A DNA stretch of 64,000 nt from Apoda limacodes. Taxonomy: Eukaryota; Arthropoda; Insecta; Lepidoptera; Limacodidae. This document shows positions 42,511-52,260 of this stretch, piece by piece (within the stretch, counting starts at the first letter, position 1; each line of letters begins with the position of its first letter). The position numbers and the translations under genes were made by a program. The DNA is taken from NCBI GenBank assembly GCA_946406115.1, contig OX291540.1, positions 10,722,563-10,786,562 of the forward strand. Reading direction: 5' to 3'. A model generated the notes under the pieces. The model was not told the DNA's origin, ran no database searches, and worked only from the letters and a program-made list of their open reading frames with translations.

Positions 42511-44165
42511 ATAAGTATACCAAATTCCAGATCAGTTAGATATCAGGAAATGATTAAAATCTGTCAAGCAATATAATCTTGTGATAAAATATTTTCAATG
42601 TGCAAATATGAAATGCGTTACAGGCTAACAGCTTTGTAGTAGTTTATGAAATACATAGTTGGATGAAAATATCATGTAACTGAAGAGCAGTTGTTTGGTT
42701 TTAGCTAGCATGAAAGCATTTAATTAAAAACTTTAAGCTTTGTACGAGTCTAAAACATAGTTATTAAAATTAGTTAAGAATTATGCTTGTTATGTAGGTT
42801 TTTTATTTTATTATATCTAATAACATTAAACAATCTTAAAACTAGACATCTTAAATTTTTTATGTGTATGTTGGTAGAGCTAGTAAAAATGTTTTATGAC
42901 TTAATTTTAATAATTTAGGGTTGAAATTAAATAATAAAAGCTATAGGACGCTTTTATAATTTTCTGTCAAATGAAAGTTTCATTATCGCAACAGAAGTTA
43001 CATCACGGCAACGTAGAAAATAAACGATTTTAAAATTTATCACGGCACGACAACCTTAAGAATAATAAATAGCACATGTACAGAAGTAAACCTCATGTAA
43101 ATTCTGCCGTATACTAGGACCTTTCTGACACATTATTTTTCTGAGCTGAACATACACCAGAATTAATGATTTCCGTACTCTAAACTACCTAATTGTGTAA
43201 TTACTTGTGTCAATTATGCAGGATTTATTTCTGTATATTTTTCGTTGTATTTGTTACTGTTGAACAAATGTTTATTAAAATTTAGATTTCTAGAATCAGC
43301 CTAGAGAATTCAGTGCACACACCTACATAACAAAAACAACAATGATAAAAGAAGGAAAAAATATATATTAAAATTTTTGACACATTTAATTTTTAGGGTT
43401 CTGTGGACAAACAAATGGACGGTAAAAACCGAGCCCTTGTAATTTTCTTATTTTTTTATTAGGTACATAATATAGCTGTCCATTGTCCAGTTTCCGTCTT
43501 AAGATTAAGGACGTACGCCAGTTTGTGAGATAGTTTTTGTGACAACTAAAATTAAAATCAAAAGTTTAACAAAAATATCAAACCGGCTTCAAGAATCCAT
43601 TAAAAAATAAAAAATTTCATTGTTTTTTTTATTTTATTCTCTTCAATAATTTTTTTTTTATTGAACCATATTTATTTCCCTTACGTGTAACGCATTTAAA
43701 ATATATTTCTTCTTCATAAGTCACAAGCACCTTTTGAAATCAACACATGAAAATCTGTTTTAATCCGCCATCAAAAATTAAATATTATTAATAAAAACGT
43801 TAAAAAGGTAAGGCTAGTGGCAAGTAGATTATCTCGATTTTTACAGAGGTGTCGTTTGCAATATTGGAGTACAGAATAAACGGAATACAGTATATATCTG
43901 CGGTTTGGGCAAATTGCGAGTTTATTATGAAACATCTATGCAAACGGATGTTAACCCTTTGCTTGTGTTATTTATATGAACAGTTGATGTAAAATTTAAA
44001 ATTAAAAAAAATCCAATAGCACTTTGTCGCTAGATAGTGCAGACGCAGGATTAGTGTCAGGCATTGACGTTAAGAATTGAAAATAATTCAATGATAAAAT
44101 AGTGTGAAAAATATTTTGCCCATGGGGTTAGAACGCCTGCTTATATCTGCAGAAAGCCCAGAGAT
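42511..44165. other. AT-rich DNA, mostly unrecognised
   Basis: A weak GGGTTCTGTGGAC / GAGCCCTTGTAATT fragment at 43393-43445 looks like the opening of the GGGTTCCG family. No gene supported. Confidence 0.35.
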
Positions 44166-44280
44166 GCAGGTGGCTTATGACCGGCATTGTTGAGAGTCTC
44201 TCTTATCCATACGAGGGAAGCCTCCATTCAATAGTGGACAATGTGGTTATTCTAACTGAGACGACGACGAGTGGTGGGCG
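44166..44280 (+). mobile_element. Degraded RTE-like LINE 3' tail, fourth copy
   Basis: TATGACCGGCATTGTTGAGA, GAAGCCTCCATTCAATAGTG, GACAATGTGGTTATTCTAAC and TGAGACGACGACGAG correspond, with many substitutions, to the end of the RTE-like family (DRPLWR, REAYVQQWT, GACGACGA tail) at 18986-19157. The frame at 44177-44395 overlaps it and is not a gene. Confidence 0.55.
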
Positions 44281-45435
44281 AGCTTTGAAAGTTCGTCCGC
44301 ACTATCGTAAGCTTAGAAAGTTAAGTTTGGAACTTACTCAAACCAGCATGTACATATTTGCAACAATTTGTACTAGTGAGTTGCTCAGTATTTAAAGGCC
44401 TACGATTTTAGTCATGAAAATAATAGTGAAGGAGTACACATAATTCACCAATCTACTAAATTCAGACATAGAAAATCTACCAAATTACATCTGGTTCGAG
44501 TTCGCGTGCAGACACTGTAAGTGTTATATATCGTGATAAGGCAGCGGAACAAAACGGTAACCAACAGCAGAAAACCACAAGCCGGGCAAGTGCAACAAAC
44601 TAACTTTGACTAAGAAAAAGAAAATATTAGTTTAAAAGAGTTTATTATACAATATAATAGATTTTATTTGAGAAATAAAGTCCGTAAGGTTTTTATATGG
44701 ATTGATGTTGTTAAAAAAAACTATTTTTTCCTGTATATTAAGTCTCTAAATCTAGAAAAATGTATCTTTTTTTTCATTGGCCATTCCTAGCTTATGTTTT
44801 AAGCTTTATGTTTCATTATTAAGTAGTTCCTACTATTGGGAGTTATTTCATTTATTAAATAATTTAATTTAATCATTAAAAGAAACATAACCATTCCTTT
44901 ATTGATTAGAGCAATTCGGACCTATAACTAAAATTGTCTCTTAGAACTTCATTATTTGTTTCAAAAAGAAAATATATAAAAACGAGAGTTTCACGTCTAA
45001 TTCCCATCTGCCTCTTGGTGCTCTAAGCACAGGCTAACACAAAAGCTTAATCGATTTTCAAATGAAATTCTGCTTTGTATTTGTACCGGCTTAATCAACA
45101 GAGAATTTAGAGAACACGTAGTACGAAGTACTAGTATTGTAAATTATTTACAGAAAATGATTTTATGAAAACTATATAAAAGTATTAGATAAAATCAGCA
45201 TGTCTAAAACAGTTAATTTCGAGTTTTCCGAGACCGCGTTCGGAGTAAATTCGAATCTTTGTACTCACTCATTTGACACTCTAAATATGACTTTCAGACA
45301 CCAAATCGCACTTCAACATATTTGTCCAGTATAGGTAGCTACATCATTACACAATAATACATACGCAGTCTTTTGAAAATTAATCTGGACACAGAGTTAT
45401 TTTAACGTACCTATGTTGTGTTTGCTTGGAAAAAA
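44281..45435. other. AT-rich non-coding DNA
   Basis: Nothing recognised. Confidence 0.4.
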
Positions 45436-45660
45436 TGGTGTAAATTATTTTAACAAGGTTTTTATGCCATTATTACCAGGCTGCGGCAAAGCCCAAAAGG
45501 AGGGTTTGACCTGTTTATATATTGGACTCTATGTTCCCTCGTAACAACTAAACGGCAACACCGATTTTAGTAAATTATACGTGGATAGTTTTATCTTAAC
45601 CACTAGAGTGTCATAAATAGGCTATATTAAAATTATTGAAAATCAAAATGGCGGATTTTT
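45436..45660 (+). repeat. Probable interspersed repeat (CCAGGCTGCGGCAAAGCCC type)
   Basis: Contains CAGGCTGCGGCAAAGCCCAA, TATTGGACTCTATGTTCCCT, CAACTAAACGGCAACACCGA, ATAAATAGGCTATATTAAAA. I recognise this as a lepidopteran dispersed element; no second copy in the window. Confidence 0.4.
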
Positions 45661-45881
45661 GGCGCAGAGTTACTTTTTCTTTTCGGTTCAGTTACTAAGA
45701 TAACCTTTTTTTTTAATCCGCAGTTGGGTTTTATTAAATTTTTGTAATTACTTTTTACTCTTTCTATAAGATGTATGTCCAATTTAACTTTAATGACAGC
45801 TGGAACTCATTAGCGTGGAGTCACTAGATTTTTACAACGCTATAACGAATCTTGCAATCGTAATTTTGATCCTCGTTAGTC

Positions 45882-46072
45882 CAATAACTTCTTTCTTAAA
45901 GAACCCCATACCCCAGTACTTAGAGAAAACCTTGGCAGGGAGCTTATTCCACCACCCGAGCGTTCGCGCACTGTACGCGACCATTTCGGTTCTACAGTGT
46001 GAGAGTGAATTCCCTGCCAATGGCGAGCGGTGCGATGGTAGAAAGTAGCCGTGGGCATCATAACAAAAAATT
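45882..46072 (-). mobile_element. Internal fragment of the 20521-type LINE, reversed and broken
   Basis: The minus strand encodes, across two frames, TATFYHRTARHWQGIHSHTV, EPKWSRTVRERS, then KLPAKVFSKYWGMGFFKKEV. These match the C-terminal coding part at 20740-20935 with a small deletion and frameshift. Neither LINE end is present. The plus frame 45815-46048 is a shadow. Confidence 0.75.
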
Positions 46073-46197
46073 GGCCATTTGTTGTTAGACCTACTTTAGA
46101 GTTCACACTATTTTTCACTGTAAGTTTGAAGTAATACATACAAACTTCAAACTTGCAGTGAACAATAGAAAAATATAACAACCAACAATAAATAATA

Positions 46198-46420
46198 AAA
46201 TTCGGTCAAGCGTGAGATGGGCCCAAGCCATTACCATTTTAAATTACCAGTAAAACGCCACCTAGTAATATTAATAAGAGAAACAGTTACACATTTTGTT
46301 TGATGGAAGCGATATTCTAAGTTAAGCAACGTCGGGCTTGGCAAGTAATTGAATGGGTGACCGCTTAACAGCACACTTTTTCTTTTTGTTTTTTTTCGTA
46401 AATTTGCATGCAGGTTATTA
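46198..46420 (+). mobile_element. 5S rRNA-like SINE copy, right end interrupted
   Basis: It begins AAATTCGGTCAAGCGTGAGA, then TTACCATTTTAAATTACCAG, CGCCACCTAGTAATATTAAT, AAGAGAAACAGTTACACA, TTTGATGGAAGCGATATTC, the 5S-like segment (46316-46368) and a T-rich linker. Near 46420 it meets a second copy in the opposite orientation. The minus frame 46231-46437 is a shadow. Confidence 0.75.
46316..46368 (+). ncRNA. 5S rRNA-like segment with intact internal-promoter motifs
   Basis: TCTAAGTTAAGCAACGTCGG followed by GCTTGG, then TTGAATGGGTGACCGCTTAA. It is the closest match in the window to the 5S internal control region (box A AAGTTAAGCAACGTCGGGC, box C TTGGATGGGTGACCGC; one substitution in the latter). 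The surrounding 5S sequence is not recognisable, so this is a promoter-like module inside a repeat, not an rRNA gene. Confidence 0.65.
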
Positions 46421-46685
46421 AAATCGGTCAAGTGCAAGTCGGACTAGCGCACCGTGGGTTGCGTACTACTATTTAAGTTTAACTTACGAACACAAACAAA
46501 AACTAAAAGTATGCCGCCAAGCGGTCACACATCCAATCACTGACTAAGCCCGATGTTGCTAACATTAAATATCGTTTCTAATAAACAAACGTGTAACTGT
46601 TTCTCTCCAGAATAAGCTAGATGGCGATGTAACGGTAATTTAAGATGGTAGATGACTCGCCCCCGTCTCACACTTGACCGGTATT
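46421..46685 (-). mobile_element. 5S rRNA-like SINE copy, opposite orientation
   Basis: Read from the minus strand it begins near 46683 with CGGTCAAGTGTGAGACGGGG, CATCTTAAATTACCGTTAC, GCCATCTAGCTTATTC, GAGAAACAGTTACACG, the 5S-like segment, then a T-rich linker and the end ACGCAACCCACGGTGCGCTA to GACCGATTTTAATAA. Both ends are present, so this is the most complete copy of about 265 bp. It lies head to tail against the plus-strand copy at 46198. Confidence 0.75.
46515..46575 (-). ncRNA. 5S rRNA-like segment, minus strand
   Basis: The minus strand reads TTAGCAACATCGGGCTTAGT, CAGTGATTGGATGTGTGACC, GCTTGGCGGC. It has the box C-like TTGGATGNGTGACCGC and the AGCAAC-TCGGGC part of box A. CAGTGATTGGATG corresponds to CAGTACTTGGATG of 5S rRNA. 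Confidence 0.65.
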
Positions 46686-46818
46686 TGTACTTGAACTTGG
46701 ACTTGTTTGGTACTTGGATGAGCACACTTTTTGTTTTTGTTTGTAAAATACGTAAATAGTGGTAGGTACGGAACCCTCCAGTGCGCGAGTTCAATTCTCA
46801 CGTTGCCGGTTTTTATTT
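46686..46818 (+). mobile_element. Third 5S-like SINE piece, right end only
   Basis: GGTACTTGGATGAGCACACT (5S box C region with a small deletion) followed by a T-rich linker, TACGTAAATAGTGGTAGGTA, CGGAACCCTCCAGTGCGCGA and a diverged hairpin end TTGCCGGTTTTT. The left half is missing. The frame 46537-46794 (minus) is a shadow. Confidence 0.65.
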
Positions 46819-46860
46819 AACTTTTTGATATTTGTTAGATAATCCCCCATCATAACATAT

Positions 46861-47155
46861 ATTCTGTGAAAAAATTGAGGCTTCTACCTATTTCGGTCTA
46901 AAAGCTAGAGCCTTTAATGTTCGGACAGACAGCGTTGGCTTAGTAATAGGCCGCAGCGGCGTTTGCACCTTCTGGGTAAGGAACCCTAAAAATGCCATAA
47001 AATTCACATATTCTGTGAAAAATTGAGGCTTCTACCTATTTCGGTCTAAAAGATAGAGCCTTTAATGTTCGGACAGACAGCGTTGGCTTAGTAATAGGCC
47101 GCCGCGGCGTTTGCACCCTCTGGGTAAGGAACCCTAAAAATGCCATAAAATTCCA
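46861..47155 (+). repeat. Near-perfect tandem duplication of a 148-149 bp unit
   Basis: Two head-to-tail copies start at 46861 and 47010 with the same order: ATTCTGTGAAAAA, TGAGGCTTCTACCTATTTCG, TAGAGCCTTTAATGTTCGGA, CAGACAGCGTTGGCTTAGTA, GCGGCGTTTGCACC, GGTAAGGAACCCTAAAAATG. They differ at only a handful of positions (e.g. AAGCTAGAG/AAGATAGAG, CGCAGCGG/CGCCGCGG). The unit is the right end of a GGAACCCTA-family subfamily also seen at 57385-57475 and, reversed, at 63745-63925. Confidence 0.92.
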
Positions 47156-50100
47156 TCACAAAAAGAAAAACTAGAGCAACACTCAGTGCAACAAACTTCG
47201 CCTTATTGAATTATGGTGTGAACTTACAACCACACTAACGACCAAAACCCAGGATCAGAAGGTAAGAAAAGTTTGTTGCGCTGTAGTGACTAACAAAATT
47301 AGTTTAATTCCTCCACGAACTTCTTTCTCTTTAATTTAAAAAATCACAAGTATAAACTGAAAATGTATATCAAGGTCACTTAACTACGACACTGGCACGA
47401 TGGTGGTCTGCATAAAAATGTCAAAATTTCACATTTTCCTCTTGTTATTCAAGGGACAGATCCTATATTGATAACATTCTATGTCAGTCCCTGGAATGCT
47501 CGGTCACCTTGATACCAAACATCTTATGAATCATGTAATTGAAATAAAAACTCTATCGACAATATTGAAGTAAAAATATCTTTAAGTAAAAGTTTAGAGA
47601 CAGGTGTTTGTAAGCATTTAAGTTATTTCTGCAAATAAGTAACATTAATTTCTTTTTTACTTTTTAATTTAATTTTATAAGGCCCAACAGTGATCTCGGT
47701 ATGATTTAGTTCATTTTTTTTTCAAATACTTATTAGAGATTTTAAGGAAATCTTTTATATTTCGTAAACATTTAATTTAAAAGTTTTCTACAAGCAGTGG
47801 TAAGGAGAAAATTACTAAATAGAGGCTAAACAGAAGCCTTAGGCCGTTAGTAATTTTCGTACCACCCGTGTTAAACACAATATTAAAAGCTCTCACTACT
47901 CTTTCCTCGATGTCTAATGTCTATCCTTTTACGTCAAATTTAATTGTTATCAACTGCTTGTTATCGGATCTAGCTGCAATTTTGCATGCACTTTGAACTC
48001 ACATAAACCAACAAATGTGTAATTATGAAACCCGTTAAAAAACTTACAAATATACACAAACTACCAAGTAAACTTGAATAAGCATAAAATATTTCCTTTT
48101 TTTTATTACACATATTACCATACAATAAAATCAATTCGCGCGTATTTAAAAACAGTTGTTTTTTATACTTAACTGTAATAATCAAGGCTAAGGAAATATA
48201 GGTATTATACAGCCAAGTTTAAATATATTACATTGTGCAAATTAGGATACATCTTTCAGATACCTTATAGATTTTATCGGTTTATAGGTTTTTTTTTACT
48301 AAAAAGGAGTTTTTATAAATCGTTTTTTTTAAATTTTGTCAATTATAGCATTTAAGATATACTTTTATATAATACTAATATAATATTATCTTCATTTTCA
48401 CAGAATTATAATGTTTTGCATGCACTTTGAGTACATGAGACAGACAATGGAACATTTTTAAAGTTATTCATATAACTTATCTGGCGTATTATAAATAAAT
48501 TAGTGTAAAGCTTATGATGACGAAAAATTATTTAGTCTATTTGCCACTTTAATCAGTGTATATATTGTGATTACTTAAGAGTAATAATACAGGTAGGTAC
48601 GTTTGAGGGCGGAACAAACGAATTTCATTTTGTTTTGCCGGTTAATTTTCGAGGTTCACACGAACCTTGTCTCGGATACAAGCCGTTATAGACATAAGCT
48701 TAAATATGTAAAAGATAGATATACTTATAGAGCATAACGCTCGTTTACACGATGTTTTACTCTATAATTGAACAAGCCATGTTACTTACTTCAAATTTTC
48801 TACTTTGGTGCAAAGTTTTATTTCTTACCCATATCGGTTGAGGTTGTGCGTTGTCTGATAGTCAGTCAGTGTAAGAGTTTTATGAAGTAGCAGATTTTCA
48901 ACAGAACCTATGTCATTTTCAGCCAAAATAGATCTTAACTCAAATTGACGACTAAAAGGCAATGATAAAACAAAATAATTAGGCTAGTATTATTAATCCA
49001 CATATGAGTTAAGAAAAAAAAAAAACAATACCAAACTCGTTTAAAAAGTGCCAGAAAAAATTCTTATTCAGTTGAAGCTAAAGCCACATCACTTATATTG
49101 CATACGAACCTTTTTCGGTTTTCACGGACCAGTGCAATAACAATGAATACATTAATAATCTTCAAAACTTCTACATAATTATTATTTAAATAAATAAATT
49201 ATCAAACTTCAAAAATATATCGTATCGCAACCAAAAATACATGAAGATCAAGAATCTAGTTCTCAAGAAATTTTTGATAGTCGATTACATTGTAATTAAA
49301 ACCCTATTGATCGATAAGATCAAACCTCTGGGTTTTTAATTTTTGGCAATTAATACCTACGAAAGTATGTGGTATGTGTAGTACTATGTGGTCCACACTA
49401 ACAAAATATATTTTTTTAGCAGATGACATACGAATTAACAAAGCTGCATGCACTTAGTCCTTTATGCTTACCAAGATATTGCCAAATAATACAATAATAT
49501 AATATAATTGACAGCAAATATAAAATTCTGTTGATTTATATACTATGTAAGTGTAAATGGTAATTCTTATTTACGCATTATATCTAATTTTTTATATTGC
49601 GGAGAAATATATAAGACACGAAGCTGTAAGTCGCTGCGGTATACAATATCTACATAATTGGACGCGGTGCAATAAATAAATAAAAGCCTAGTAAATGTAT
49701 CGATTCCTATCATATTTGACCTTGTACGTCACTAGTTAATCGCCATAAAATATTTTTTATTGCTGCATTGTACTGCAGCAGCGCTGTCATTGGTCGCCAA
49801 TCAGCAACACTTGGTTGCAAAGCAACAAGCATTGGTTAAAAGTTGCTACCCCCGCCCGCTTCCCCGAAAACTGACTGATATGTTTTTCATATATTATCAG
49901 AATCATTGATAGTATATGCTAAAGTATTTGGTTATAGGATAGTTGACAAAACTGTAAATTTATGGTATAAGGCAATTAGGCTTATTATTTAATCTAACAA
50001 AACATTTATTTCTATAAAAAAACAATATTAATAGACGTATTCTGCATTTAACTGCGCGTAAATATATGGCCACCAAAACGGTCGATAGTAAAATGTGACG

Positions 50101-50270
50101 TCATTGTCAGCACAGGCTGCGTTCAACAACTTAACAATGAAAATATCCCAAAAATTAACACCATTTTAATTTTATCTTAGAATACATCCAGTTGCGCCTG
50201 TAATTTTATATAAGAAAACGCCAATTTCACGTTTGTGACGTCAAAGAGTATGAACGAGACATTTTTCCGA
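47156..50270. other. AT-rich DNA, mostly unrecognised
   Basis: A dispersed-repeat member lies at 47795-47880 (GTGGTAAGGAGAAAATTACT ... CCACCCGTGTTAAACAC; compare 17160 and 59378). No gene is supported; the frame at 47970-48185 is AT-driven. GC-richer patches at 49780-49870 (CCAATCAGCAACACTTGGTT) are unassigned. Confidence 0.35.
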
Positions 50271-50510
50271 GTGGCTTTTAATGCCGGGGTTGATTCCGGA
50301 CAAGTTAGTGTCAGAACTCCATCTTTGTCGTAAGTTTATTATCTGAACGGCTTTCTGGTGCAAGCAACTTTTATCCGACTGACCCAGAAGGATAGTAATG
50401 TTTTTTGCGTGTATGTATATAGGTGGTCATGGCCGTTGCATTGTGACCTACTGTGGCCGGACTGATTTCAATGAATTAGGTATTTATCTCCCGAGTCTTA
50501 TAGGGTACAT
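50271..50510 (+). repeat. Probable LINE 3' end relic (CTTTTATCCGACTGACCC type)
   Basis: CTTTTATCCGACTGACCCAG, AAGGATAGTAATGTTTTTTG, GGTGGTCATGGCCGTTGCAT, CTGTGGCCGGACTGATTTCA. The phrase is familiar from lepidopteran interspersed repeats; no second copy occurs here, so the assignment is tentative. Confidence 0.35.
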
Positions 50511-50661
50511 AAAATAGTCAAACGCGTGACGAAAAAAAGAAAATAATCTAAAACTAAAAAGCTGTAAATAAAAATAATTATTAATTAACCCGACTGCAAA
50601 TCATTCAAACTAAAAAAACAATAAAAAGTACACCTAAAACATATCAAATATTTGACTAAAA
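50511..50661. other. AT-rich spacer
   Basis: A-rich sequence leading to the hairpin-ended element. Confidence 0.4.
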
Positions 50662-51045
50662 AAACGGGTTGCACTCCGGGAGTGCCGGCAGAAGTGTAAA
50701 CTTGAATATTTACTATTTGTTTTTTCCTATACTAGCTATTTACTTCCCATATATTTATTTTTTATAAATAATAATGTTTGTTTATTTACTTTTTTGACGT
50801 AGTATATTTGACATCTCAATCTGTCATAGCATTAAAATCCCATATCCAACCTCCCTGTACTACTCATAATCGCCATATACTAAAAATAAAAACTAACCTA
50901 ATCTAAATAAAAGTCACGTGTCCTGACGCGAGTTCCATCTTACGAATTTTCGATCAGGACACGTGACCTGATTCGAGTTTATCATTTTTTACCCATCACA
51001 AAAAAAGTGCACAACGCCGCTAAAGAAGTTTTCACTTAAAAAAAA
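50662..51045 (+). mobile_element. Hairpin-ended non-autonomous element, most complete copy
   Basis: It opens AAAACGGGTTGCACTCCGGG with the palindrome GCACTCCGGGAGTGC, then GCCGGCAGAAGTG. Internal blocks: TTTGACGTAGTATATTTGAC, CCATATCCAACCTCCCTGTA, TACTCATAATCGCCATATAC. It also holds a 14-bp inverted pair GTCACGTGTCCTGA / TCAGGACACGTGAC around 50912-50967. It ends AAAGTGCACAACGCCGCTAA then GAAGTTTTCACTT and an A run. It corresponds to 4700-5095 in reverse and to 22189-22372 plus 23080-23305. No protein is encoded. Confidence 0.75.
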
Positions 51046-51890
51046 AGTTTATTTTTGTGTTCTGTATACTTCTAAAATATTTTGCTAAAAATGATTCATT
51101 ATTAGTGTCAGCCTACTAGCGCTTAATTGAGAACGGCATATCACGGTAAACAATTTTAGAACTAATATCCATTAGAAATGATATGAATATGTCCATAATG
51201 TCCATATTTGTATTATTTTTACATGTATTTTTTAGATTTTTAAACAAAATTTAATGGACATATCGTAATGCAGATGAACTAAATATTTTACAACGGAATT
51301 TCACAAGGAAATTGTTCAACACGCCAGCTAGTCCGGTCTTACCCTGTTGTGTTTTTAATGACTCAATCGAAAAATAGGGATGCGAAAAATATTTTTGACA
51401 ATATCGTCAAAAAGGTTACATGTTCCTAAAATGTGTGTTGGCATTACCTACATTATACATTAACTTATACTAATACTTTACACATACTAAGTTCTATAAT
51501 AAATAATGGATCTAAAATATAATAAATGTTCTGAAGCCCCCGTAACACATGGAATGACGAAACCAAAGATGTTTCTAGATCCCGTATATTAGTTCGATGT
51601 GTAGCAGTATCTAAATTCAAAATTAGATCGTTTTATATAAAAATAGACCTAGTGATACACTCCTAAAACGTTACCCTGCACGTGAGGGACTAAATCTATT
51701 GGATAGTTATTGTAACATGAAGAAACGCAAGGTCAGCTGTCCTGTTGTACATCTACTTGTTATATTGTTTCAACCTGGATCTAAAGATTACGTACGGCCC
51801 GATCTTCTCTCTACAGAGGTAAATCTCAAGAGATAAGTATTGTTTGGATTAATCCATTGTAATTGTAAGTGTTTATAGTGTTCGTATTTC
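51046..51890. other. AT-rich non-coding DNA
   Basis: Nothing recognised. Confidence 0.4.
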
Positions 51891-52260
51891 AATTTAGGCG
51901 TTTATAATGAAGTAACGTAAGACACACCATAACGAAGAGCATCTGCGGACGTTCTGTGAACCTTTTCGTGGCCGTGCCGTGTGCTGACTATCAGCGTCCT
52001 TTTGCGGTGCGCGCGGCTTTCTTCGATGGTCCTCTGCCGTCGGGCTGCGCTCGTCGAGCCTCCCTCGCCCTCCTCGAGAGACCTGCATCGTGGCGGGAGG
52101 CTGGATACTGTACTACGAATTCCGATTAGGTCCTGTTCTCTCTTGTCAATGCGAGCAATCTCTCCCCTTCTGAATAAAGACAGCCTGTTCGGTTTAAAGC
52201 ATCTTTATTAATTCAAAAGAACATTTTCATTTTTTCTATTTGTTGGTGATCTAGTTTCGT
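51891..52260. mobile_element. GC-rich island, probable transposon or retroelement relic
   Basis: A sharp GC rise at 51940-52110 with open frames on both strands (minus 51894-52088, plus 51981-52211), neither with a recognised domain. It is followed by CTCTTGTCAATGCGAGCAAT, CTTCTGAATAAAGACAGCCT and AAAGCATCTTTATTAATTC, a phrase I associate with dispersed lepidopteran repeats and which contains an AATAAA polyadenylation-type motif. A retroelement LTR or 3' end is possible. Low certainty. Confidence 0.3.

Noticed and set aside
46316..46368. Functional 5S rRNA gene
   Set aside because: Only the internal-control-region part matches. The first and last parts of 5S rRNA are missing.
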